Shown: positions 1 through 5,253 of the stretch, piece by piece
How positions within the stretch are numbered: position 1 is the first letter of the stretch
Layout of the letters: each line of letters opens with the position of its first letter
From: Bacteroidota bacterium
GTDB taxonomy: Bacteria; Bacteroidota; Ignavibacteria; UBA10030; BY39
Length of the DNA stretch: 9,750 nucleotides
NCBI GenBank assembly: GCA_018830765.1
Contig: JAHJRJ010000296.1
Coordinates: 1 to 9,750 of the forward strand
Direction of reading: 5' to 3'
Notes under the pieces: model-generated
Database searches by the model: none
Seen by the model: only the letters and a program-made list of their open reading frames with translations
Told to the model about the DNA's origin: nothing
Translations under genes and position numbers: made by a program

Positions 1-10
1 GTCGGGCAGG
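1..10. repeat. Right edge of a GC-rich palindrome cut by the window start
   Basis: The window opens with GTCGGGCAGGT. This matches the right arm of the palindrome at 122-148 (CGGGCAGGT), so it is probably the end of another copy whose left arm lies outside the window. Only one arm is visible, so this is tentative. Confidence 0.4.
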
Positions 11-56
11 TATTGAATTACAAAGTAGTTGAAAATACTTCGACATTCTGCGGTTC

Positions 57-90
57 GATGTTCACCCCGATAAAATCGGGGTTCAACATT
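57..90. repeat. Perfect CCCCGAT/ATCGGGG hairpin with extended stem
   Basis: CCCCGAT (65-71) and ATCGGGG (75-81) pair perfectly across an AAA loop. After a small internal loop the stem continues with GATGTT (57-62) against AACATT (85-90), with one G-T pair. No T-run follows on either side, so an intrinsic terminator is not supported. It is best described as one of the intergenic palindromes of this segment. No gene is seen in 1-186; besides the palindromes listed I see nothing else there. Confidence 0.6.
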
Positions 91-102
91 CATTATTCAA
101 AG

Positions 103-159
103 CCACCGCCCCCGCCTGTTGCCTGCCCGATGCAGGCGGGCGGGCAGGTTTGGTGGTGG
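103..159. repeat. Nested inverted repeat with GC-rich core palindrome
   Basis: An outer inverted repeat, CCACCGCC (103-110) against GGTGGTGG (152-159), pairs over 8 bp with one G-T. Inside it, CCTGCCCG (122-129) pairs perfectly with CGGGCAGG (141-148), and a competing shorter pairing of CCTGC with GCAGG lies within. The arrangement suggests a mobile palindrome that landed inside an older inverted repeat. The core resembles short dispersed palindromes I associate with Bacteroidota-like genomes, from memory and not checked. Confidence 0.6.
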
Positions 160-202
160 TAGTTTAATTTTTCATACACCTTTAATGGAGAGGTGTCTGA
201 GT

Positions 203-226
203 TCCGCTAGAAAAACGGCGGATAAA
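203..226 (+). repeat. Insert 1 (D loop, 5' of the conserved GG): hairpin
   Basis: TCCGC (203-207) pairs with GCGGA (218-222) around a 10-nt loop, followed by TAAA (223-226). It separates GAGT from GGTT of the D loop. The exact insert boundary is ambiguous by a few bases, since TAAA could belong to the insert or to a variant D loop. Confidence 0.6.
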
Positions 227-230
227 GGTT

Positions 231-260
231 TGAGCCAAAGGCTCATGCACCTCTGGCGCA
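231..260 (+). repeat. Insert 2 (D loop, 3' of GGTT): double 15-nt hairpin
   Basis: Two 15-nt hairpins sit end to end. TGAGCC-AAA-GGCTCA (231-245) is perfect. TGCACC-TCT-GGCGCA (246-260) has one A-C mismatch. It is 23/30 identical to insert 3 and, like insert 3, lies directly 5' of GAAA. Confidence 0.8.
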
Positions 261-275
261 GAAAGAGCCGGTCTC

Positions 276-305
276 TCAGCCAGAGGCTGATCCGCCTCCG
301 GCGGA
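276..305 (+). repeat. Insert 3 (anticodon loop): double 15-nt hairpin
   Basis: TCAGCC-AGA-GGCTGA (276-290) and TCCGCC-TCC-GGCGGA (291-305) are two perfect palindromic hairpins placed end to end. They separate the first from the second anticodon base. Relative to insert 2, the second base pair of each hairpin is flipped (G-C versus C-G) with both sides changed. Confidence 0.85.
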
Positions 306-341
306 GAAAACCGGTGTAGGCATAAGTCTATCGAGAGTTCG

Positions 342-402
342 TCCGTCTCGATTCCACAAGTGGAATTGAGACGAGATCTCGTTCCGCAGAAAGCGGGACG
401 GA
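342..402 (+). repeat. Insert 4 (T loop): two longer hairpins end to end
   Basis: The first hairpin (342-376) pairs 345-357 with 360-372 over 13 bp with one G-T, closed further by C344-G373 and, past a bulged A374, by C343-G375 and T342-A376. The second (377-402) pairs GTTCCGC (381-387) with GCGGGAC (393-399, one G-T) around AGAAA, extended by C380-G400 and, past a bulged T379, C378-G401 and T377-A402. At the junction, 371-382 is also a perfect 12-bp palindrome. The insert splits the T loop into TTCG (338-341) and AAT (403-405). Confidence 0.75.
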
Positions 403-444
403 AATCTCTCCTTCTCCGCCAAACTTCGTCACAAATAACTAACC

Positions 445-531
445 GGAGAGGTGTCTGAGTGGTTGAAAGAGCCGGTCTCGAAAACCGGTGTACTCGAAAG
501 GGTATCCAGGGTTCGAATCCCTGCCTCTCCG
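445..531 (+). tRNA. tRNA-Ser(CGA), intact
   Basis: This 87-nt class II tRNA reads UCG serine codons. Acceptor GGAGAGG (445-451) pairs with CCTCTCC (524-530), with discriminator G531. The D stem is TCT/AGA, with the conserved GG at 461-462. Anticodon stem CCGGT (472-476) pairs with ACCGG (484-488) around loop CTCGAAA, giving anticodon CGA (479-481). The variable arm is CTC-GAAA-GGG (493-502). T stem CAGGG/CCCTG closes loop TTCGAAT. The next three bases are CTA, so CCA is not encoded and must be added by CCA-adding enzyme. It lies 23 nt after the CCA of the interrupted copy, so one transcript could carry both. Confidence 0.97.
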
Positions 532-534
532 CTA

Positions 535-597
535 ATTGGTCGTCCCGCCGCAAAGGCGGGATTGCGCCAATCCCGACAGCAGTCGGGGCGGTTGCGC
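535..597 (+). repeat. Hairpin cluster downstream of the intact tRNA-Ser
   Basis: TCCCGCC (543-549) pairs perfectly with GGCGGGA (555-561) around GCAAA, inside a weaker stem ATTGG (535-539) with CCAAT (567-571). A second hairpin, CCCGAC (572-577) with GTCGGG (582-587), follows, and GCGC (564-567) can pair with GCGC (594-597). Several of these pairings compete. No T-run follows, so these are not typical intrinsic terminators, although they could protect or help process the tRNA 3' end. No protein gene is seen between 532 and 777. Confidence 0.55.
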
Positions 598-638
598 TAT
601 TCTATCGAAAAAGAAATCGTAATGTTTTCTCTTATCCA

Positions 639-654
639 TCCCACTTAAGCGGGA
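639..654. repeat. Short T...A palindrome with one A-C mismatch
   Basis: TCCCAC-TTAA-GCGGGA is a six-pair hairpin with a single A-C mismatch, the same kind of one-base decay seen in 246-260. It fits the same hairpin family by shape, though the loop differs. Confidence 0.4.
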
Positions 655-716
655 CGACAGCCAGCGGCAAAATTTTTCCCCGAGAGTTACCACACTTTGA
701 AATCATCTCTTCTCAA

Positions 717-757
717 ACTTGAAAACAATTTCATCATTACTGAGAGTGCTTTCAAGT
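717..757. repeat. 8-bp inverted repeat beyond the operon's 3' end
   Basis: ACTTGAAA (717-724) and TTTCAAGT (750-757) are perfect complements 25 nt apart, just past the stop of the last minus-strand gene. The long loop and the absence of a T-run make a terminator doubtful, but it is the best inverted repeat close to the end of the operon. Confidence 0.3.
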
Positions 758-777
758 ATTAATCGAAATCATAAAGA

Positions 778-2136
778 TCAGAAACTATACTTGACTTTGA
801 AATATACCTCATCGTTATCTTTCACACGACCAAAAGTCGTAGTGGGCTTTCCGTCGATGATATAGGCACCTATGAGTAGCTCTGCGTTGTCGATTGGATA
901 ATAGGCAATCTCAGGCCCAAGCGCAAAGGCATAGTTATTTCGAATGTCCTTAAAGTCTTTCACTTCGATAGCCCCGCCAGCAAATGTAATCTTCAAAGCA
1001 TCATTGAGAAAACTTTGCCGAAGGGCAAACACCAAATAATCTTCTAAGTTTTCATTCCCTCGCTCGTGGAATAACCCATGAATGTATTGTGCGTTCACAT
1101 ACAACCCGTTGGCAAACGTGTAATCGCCTCCGATGACATATTTCGCGTACGGCTTGTCGTCTAAAGCGATTGCAATTTGCTGTTGAGTATTTGGCGGGCT
1201 CATAAAGGAAGTTAATACATTGTATTTCCTAGGAAGAAACACTGCAGCTTCTGCCCATACGCCGATATTGAAAATTTGACCAGCCATGTCTGCGCCTATT
1301 ACTTGCATCCTGGGATATTGCATTATCGAATTCACATCAACCGTACCAAGTGTATCTAACGGTAAAATTGTAACGCCGGTAACAAGCGGCAAATCATCTC
1401 TTCCTTTGAAGTAGTTGAGTGAAACATTATAGTCTGCCACAGTTGTTGCGATTTTGAAAGCATACATCGAGCTTTCATTGAAATTATTTTTAGGTAAAAC
1501 AACAGCATTACTTAATGAATGAAGCCGCATACCCGGAGGAAGCGAGATCGGGCCTTCAAACGCTTGAAGCCAATCAGACGGGGGAAGCACAGCGGGAGTG
1601 AAGACTGGAATGTAGACACCTGTCAGAGTGTAAGACTCGTGATAATACGAAACCTTAATAGCATTACTGCCAAGATGCCTGCCGAAATCAAAAATGTCTT
1701 GAAGATCCTTGGGATTTAGGTTATCTGTCGGATTGAATTTATCGGCAGTGCCCCACGCTATACGTTGACGACCGATTTTGACATCTAACTTTTCAACAAG
1801 AAAATCGGACATGTCTACATAAGCCTCATAAAATTCCAATCCCCATGGCTGCACTTTCTCTTTCCCTGTTTGCTGAAGATCATCGATAGTTTCTGTGCGA
1901 GGGAATCCGAATCCCCGCACAACTAGGTCGGAATACAATTGAACTTTCTCCGAAGGTCTTGCTTTCAGTTGAAGACATATCCGATTTTCGTTCCACGTAA
2001 ACGGATTGCCCTTGGTCTGCAAACGCATACGGATGTCGCTTCGAATATAACCGCCTATCTCGACCTGTGCATACGTTTGTGAATGTAAAAACAATAGTCC
2101 GATCAAAAGAATCAGAAATGCTTGTGTGCGATGCAT
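778..2136 (-). CDS. DUF1302-like outer-membrane beta-barrel protein
   Basis: This 452-aa protein has an N-terminal signal peptide (hydrophobic stretch about 6-18, likely cleavage after TYA near residue 23). The rest alternates amphipathic strands and ends in Phe (KYSF), the usual BAM recognition residue of outer-membrane barrels. Residues 119-145 (VKIGRQRIAWGTADKFNPTD and following) resemble the conserved 'GRQ..W G...N P.D' block of DUF1302/alginate-export-like porins, recalled from memory. A GAGGAA ribosome site sits 7 nt before the ATG and overlaps the stop of the preceding gene. It is the last gene of the operon. Its likely role is the outer-membrane end of an MMPL/LolA-like export route. 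The substrate is unknown, and a generic porin is the alternative. Confidence 0.75.
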   Translation of the reverse strand: MHRTQAFLILLIGLLFLHSQTYAQVEIGGYIRSDIRMRLQTKGNPFTWNENRICLQLKARPSEKVQLYSDLVVRGFGFPRTETIDDLQQTGKEKVQPWGLEFYEAYVDMSDFLVEKLDVKIGRQRIAWGTADKFNPTDNLNPKDLQDIFDFGRHLGSNAIKVSYYHESYTLTGVYIPVFTPAVLPPSDWLQAFEGPISLPPGMRLHSLSNAVVLPKNNFNESSMYAFKIATTVADYNVSLNYFKGRDDLPLVTGVTILPLDTLGTVDVNSIMQYPRMQVIGADMAGQIFNIGVWAEAAVFLPRKYNVLTSFMSPPNTQQQIAIALDDKPYAKYVIGGDYTFANGLYVNAQYIHGLFHERGNENLEDYLVFALRQSFLNDALKITFAGGAIEVKDFKDIRNNYAFALGPEIAYYPIDNAELLIGAYIIDGKPTTTFGRVKDNDEVYFKVKYSF

Positions 2137-2142
2137 GACATG

Positions 2143-2148
2143 TTCCTC
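2143..2148 (-). promoter_or_regulatory. Ribosome binding site of the barrel gene
   Basis: GAGGAA on the minus strand ends 6 bases before the ATG (2136) and shares bases with the TGA stop (2147-2149) of the upstream gene, consistent with translational coupling. Confidence 0.55.
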
Positions 2149-2818
2149 ATATTGTATTCAATAGAAGTTCTTCGATAAAATGATAAATGAAGTACGATAT
2201 AGTGAGCATAAAGATGGAAGTGCTCAGCCACTGAAAGACCAATTTCTTTGTCGGTGAATGAAAAAGTCTCACGTGTTGAATAATCCGCAGAACAACATAC
2301 TGGCAAAATGCTGATCCAAGTCCAACGCCGACGCTGAACAAAGTGAATTCGCGCACCCCCATATTTACCAAAATAGATGAGCGAAGTACCCCTGCCATAT
2401 TTACCCAGAATGCAAGCATCGTTGGATTAACAATCGTGGCCATCAGCACAACGACAAAGTGCTTGAGATGTGAGCTGCGATTTTGCTTACCATCGTGAGC
2501 GATCACTACCGTGCTCAGGTTATCTGTTTCTGGTGGCCGTTTCATGGGAAGAAGATGCTTATAACCATAGTAAAACAGAACGAGCAAACCCAAGCCTTGT
2601 ACGAGATGCCGTATAATAATTGAATCAAAGATAAGCGATGTTCCAATTAACGCGATCTCACAATACGTTGCATCCAATACTGCTGCAAATAAACCAATAG
2701 CGAAACTTGCCCGGAATCCTTCTTTCATCAAACGACTAAACATCAATTGTCCCACTGCCCCAACTGGAACCGAGGTGATTACACCCAGAAAAAATGCAAC
2801 GATCATGATGAGGAACAT
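2147..2818 (-). CDS. LysE-family-like membrane translocator
   Basis: This is a 223-aa polytopic protein, close to the usual LysE/RhtB size. The N-terminal helix carries GVITSVPVGAVGQ (about 12-24), recalling the LysE 'G..PGP' entry motif but with PVGA in place of PxGP. Further helices lie near 36-64, 70-89, 118-143, 158-180 and 195-218, and NPTMLAFWVNMAG (131-143) matches the family's conserved NP...FW block. An upstream in-frame ATG at 2881 would add 21 polar residues inside the patatin gene. I prefer 2818 because it starts directly at the first helix, lies 7 nt after the patatin stop, and has AGGA upstream. Known LysE relatives export amino acids or other small solutes. A role in the lipid-type export suggested by its neighbours is inference. 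Confidence 0.75.
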   Translation of the reverse strand: MFLIMIVAFFLGVITSVPVGAVGQLMFSRLMKEGFRASFAIGLFAAVLDATYCEIALIGTSLIFDSIIIRHLVQGLGLLVLFYYGYKHLLPMKRPPETDNLSTVVIAHDGKQNRSSHLKHFVVVLMATIVNPTMLAFWVNMAGVLRSSILVNMGVREFTLFSVGVGLGSAFCQYVVLRIIQHVRLFHSPTKKLVFQWLSTSIFMLTISYFIYHFIEELLLNTI

Positions 2819-2825
2819 GACTATC

Positions 2826-3791
2826 CTATCGTTTCTTCGTACGTCGTTCAATTGCAGACCGAATGTGTGGAAGGGCGGCATTTGCTGCCTCTTCTCCGGA
2901 ATCTATCACATCTTTAGCTCGATGAAAATCTAGCAAGTTAAATCCTCCAATGACAGGCGAAATGAGAACATCAGCGGGCCATTGTGAAAGTTGAAAAGTT
3001 TGGAGGTTTGTTTCTACAACGGCGATTGATTGCATTAAAGTTTGAAACAAATGCGGAGGAGCGACATCCGATAATGTGGAGTTCACAGTATCTTTCTCTT
3101 TTTCTGGAGGATCGTTTTCATCAATTTGCTTCCAGTCGAATTTCCGCACCTGTAGTAAAAGTCGCTCTCTCAACGTCGAGATTGTTTTGTTGAGTCGAAA
3201 TACTCTTTGATCTTTACTGGGTTTGCCAACTTTTGATGGACTTGGTGTGACATTTACTGCAATGATGACATCCGCTCCTAACCTGTGTGCGACGCTTACA
3301 GGTAGTGGATTTACCAAGCCGCCGTCGACCAGGTAGCGATCGTGATAGCGAAAAGGTTTGAAAAGCGCGGGAATGGCAATGCTTGCCATGATGGCATCCA
3401 CAAGCGGACCGCTCGAAAAAATTACTTCTTCGCCTGTTGTCAGATCAGTTGCAACTGAAGAAAAAGGGATTCTCAACTGTTCGATATCCAGATCGCCAAG
3501 AAATTCTTCCAAGTAGGAACGAATCCGTTCTCCATTTACAAGACCGGATGTTGAAAAGCTGGGGGCAAGCATTTTGGCTACAAACTTACGATCAACTGAC
3601 AATGCGAGTTCTTCCATAAGCGCGATACCGGTCCCTGCAGTATAAAACCCCCCAACAAATGCGCCCATGCTCGTGCCTACGATGAGATGGATTGGAATGT
3701 TATTCTTCTCCAGCGCTTTCAGTATGCCGATGTGAGCAAGACCTCGTGCTCCTCCACCACCCAACACAAGGGCGACTCGTGTTTCACTCAT
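2826..3791 (-). CDS. Patatin-like phospholipase (RssA-type)
   Basis: This is a 321-aa serine lipid acyl hydrolase of the patatin family, which uses a Ser-Asp dyad. The oxyanion loop GGGGARG is at 11-17, nucleophile motif GTSMG at 39-43 (Ser41), the ASIAIPALFKP block at about 136-146, and catalytic Asp156 in DGG (156-158). All key residues are present, so it is likely active. There is no signal peptide, so it is cytoplasmic or peripherally membrane-bound. The C-terminal third (about 185-321) is less conserved. Its ATG overlaps the stop of the glycosyltransferase gene by four bases (ATGA), indicating coupled translation. It probably acts on acyl groups of a membrane lipid. Whether that lipid is the operon's cargo is inference. 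Confidence 0.9.
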   Translation of the reverse strand: MSETRVALVLGGGGARGLAHIGILKALEKNNIPIHLIVGTSMGAFVGGFYTAGTGIALMEELALSVDRKFVAKMLAPSFSTSGLVNGERIRSYLEEFLGDLDIEQLRIPFSSVATDLTTGEEVIFSSGPLVDAIMASIAIPALFKPFRYHDRYLVDGGLVNPLPVSVAHRLGADVIIAVNVTPSPSKVGKPSKDQRVFRLNKTISTLRERLLLQVRKFDWKQIDENDPPEKEKDTVNSTLSDVAPPHLFQTLMQSIAVVETNLQTFQLSQWPADVLISPVIGGFNLLDFHRAKDVIDSGEEAANAALPHIRSAIERRTKKR

Positions 3792-4489
3792 ATGAATTTT
3801 CCAAAAATATTACGAATGATAAGAAACAATAAGGTGTAATTTTTCATCGTCGTCATTGCTATTTGACTGGCTGCTTTCCAATATCCTTGCATTGCATCTC
3901 TAACAGGGTATTTTTGAAATTTGATTGGATGTATGAGTCCCCATAGCGATACATACTGTACTTTCAAATTTTGTGCAGAATAGTACAAATTTATCAACGT
4001 CTCTACCCCGTATCGCGAGTTTCTGATTGCTTCAGTCAATGGGAAAATGTCTTTTCTGTAGACTACGCGTTCTCCTGCAAGGGGCCTAAACGGATTGAGT
4101 TTCTCATCAAACATGTTTTCGGTCGGATGCCCGATGACCATATCTGCTTTGCCTTCTAATAAAGGATCAAGCAACTTCAGAACATAATGTTTTTCAAAGT
4201 TCAAAAGATCACCGTCGACAAAGAGAAGAATTTCACTTTGCGCTTTTACTATTGCCTCTGCCATTGCAAATCCCTTCCCTCTGTTGTGGGGGAATTCGAT
4301 GATTCGAACCTTTGGATTGTTTGCGAACTCTTTGAGTGTTGCACTTGTACCATCGTTTGAGCCGTCATTTACAACTATTATTTCTTTTAGCTCAGCGCAT
4401 TTTAGTAAAGTTTCTAAAATACCGCCAATAGTTTTCTCTTCATTATAAGCGCATACAATTGCGGTAGCATTTTGATTATTGTGTCCCAT
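3788..4489 (-). CDS. Family 2 glycosyltransferase
   Basis: This 233-aa protein has a GT-A fold in the GT2 style. It opens with TAIVCAYNEEKTIGG (about 9-23), followed by NDGSNDGT (41-48), the NRGKGFAM block (69-76) that binds the nucleotide sugar, and the metal-binding DGD (92-94) in a DxD position. GERVVYRKDI (139-148) and GVETLINLYY (161-170) resemble the acceptor region of polyprenyl-phosphate or phosphoglycerate glycosyltransferases. The hydrophobic C-terminus (about 218-230) could hold it to the membrane. There are 7 nt after the upstream membrane-protein gene and a 4-nt overlap with the patatin gene. It most likely transfers a sugar to a lipid or small phosphorylated acceptor. Donor and acceptor cannot be read from the sequence. 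Confidence 0.87.
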   Translation of the reverse strand: MGHNNQNATAIVCAYNEEKTIGGILETLLKCAELKEIIVVNDGSNDGTSATLKEFANNPKVRIIEFPHNRGKGFAMAEAIVKAQSEILLFVDGDLLNFEKHYVLKLLDPLLEGKADMVIGHPTENMFDEKLNPFRPLAGERVVYRKDIFPLTEAIRNSRYGVETLINLYYSAQNLKVQYVSLWGLIHPIKFQKYPVRDAMQGYWKAASQIAMTTMKNYTLLFLIIRNIFGKFI

Positions 4490-4496
4490 AAGTTCT

Positions 4497-5177
4497 CTAT
4501 TGTTTTATAAAAAATTTCATAGTTCTTAGTTTGTTTTTTTTAAGAAATAGAATTAATCCAGTAATCAGCATAACTTCGCCAATGATAAATATTCCCCATT
4601 GAAAACCCGGATTTAATTCTTCTAGAAGATTTACTGTATATGCATTCCAGAAAAATGAAATGAGAATGATGATGCAGCCAAGAATTGTTAATAACAGATG
4701 TTCTTTTTCAACTTTTAGAGTATAACCCTTGTCTTGAAGATATAGACTTGACACCGAAGCGATAATCATAGTCAACGAAACGATGATTGGGGCAAGAACA
4801 GGTCCAACCCAAGGAATAGGGATTAGGAAAAGAATATCATTTTGAAATATAGAAGCGGGCCAATTCAGAAATACTTTAAGCCATACGTAATAGAAAATGT
4901 CCCAAATGCCAAAACAAAAGATGAAATAGAAAAATCTTTCTATGCGGGTTTTTCCGGATAAATAGCCGATAACAACAAGCATAACTATAGTTGAGAATTC
5001 CCTGCCATATTCAATATAGATTGTACTTATCGGCATTATCTTTAGAGGGAACTGAAAACCTTCCGGATAAAAAATCATCCTTAAGTAAACAACCACTGCG
5101 GCTTCGAGATATGCCATTGCTATACACCAAATAGCAATCAAAAAGAATTTCTTTGTTAATGGTTTTAGTAAAGCCAT
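4497..5177 (-). CDS. Six-helix membrane protein of unknown function
   Basis: From the ATG at 5177 this is a 226-aa integral membrane protein. Hydrophobic segments lie at about 11-33, 61-76, 82-103, 124-146, 158-180 and 193-212, with a basic tail (KKNKLRTMKFFIKQ). Charged and aromatic residues inside or near helices stand out: AYLEAAVVVYLR (22-33), EYGREF (56-61) and WDIFYYVWLK (92-101). Such residues often mark a functional site. I do not recognise the family. An in-frame TTG at 5207 would add ten residues. Neither start has a good ribosome site, and I chose the ATG because it begins close to the first helix. The gene looks more A+T rich than its neighbours. It directly precedes the glycosyltransferase, so a partnership in lipid handling is possible. 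Confidence 0.75.
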   Translation of the reverse strand: MALLKPLTKKFFLIAIWCIAMAYLEAAVVVYLRMIFYPEGFQFPLKIMPISTIYIEYGREFSTIVMLVVIGYLSGKTRIERFFYFIFCFGIWDIFYYVWLKVFLNWPASIFQNDILFLIPIPWVGPVLAPIIVSLTMIIASVSSLYLQDKGYTLKVEKEHLLLTILGCIIILISFFWNAYTVNLLEELNPGFQWGIFIIGEVMLITGLILFLKKNKLRTMKFFIKQ

Positions 5178-5253
5178 TTTAATATTTACTTTATGTGATT
5201 CTTCCAATGGTTTAATCCAAATTCGCTTTTCGCTTAAATGGTTGTTAAACTGA

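Larger units (their letters stand above)
187..421 (+). pseudogene. tRNA-Ser(CGA) copy interrupted by four hairpin insertions in its loops
   Basis: Five segments (187-202, 227-230, 261-275, 306-341, 403-418) join into an 87-nt tRNA-Ser, the same length as the intact gene 26 nt downstream and identical at 76 of 87 positions. All helices are intact: acceptor GGAGAGG (187-193) with CTTCTCC (411-417, one G-T); D stem TCT (196-198) with AGA (264-266); anticodon stem CCGGT (268-272) with ACCGG (310-314); variable arm GGC (319-321) with GTC (326-328); T stem GAGAG (333-337) with CTCTC (406-410). The anticodon CGA is split between its first base (C275) and G306. G418 is the discriminator and CCA is encoded at 419-421. 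Inserts lie only in the D, anticodon and T loops. It cannot act as a normal tRNA unless the inserts are removed. A pseudogene is the default reading, but preserved pairing leaves open a processed or fragmented RNA. Confidence 0.85.

Noticed and set aside
161..186. Promoter directly upstream of the interrupted tRNA
   Set aside because: TTTAAT-like hexamers occur, but no spaced -35 partner is convincing because the palindrome at 103-159 occupies that place.
231..305. CRISPR-like array
   Set aside because: There are only two repeats, separated by 15 nt of tRNA sequence, and the repeats diverge by 7 of 30 bases.
187..421. Group I intron or archaeal-type intron in the tRNA
   Set aside because: The inserts are 24-61 nt simple hairpins, too small for a group I intron. 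There is no bulge-helix-bulge at the junctions, and the anticodon break is between its first and second bases rather than the usual 3' side.
182..553. 123-aa minus-strand reading frame containing RQGFEPWIP
   Set aside because: It runs antisense over both tRNA-Ser copies. The GFEPWIP string is the reverse translation of the tRNA T-arm and anticodon region, a known false protein, not a gene.
451..722. Two overlapping plus-strand frames (65 and 87 aa)
   Set aside because: Both start inside the intact tRNA and run through the hairpin cluster. They show no recognisable domain.
717..757. Intrinsic terminator for the operon
   Set aside because: The loop is 25 nt and no T-run follows on the minus strand, so it is listed only as an inverted repeat.
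2819..2881. Upstream start for the LysE-like gene at 2881
   Set aside because: It would add 21 polar residues overlapping the patatin gene. The start at 2818 begins at the first membrane helix and has an AGGA upstream.
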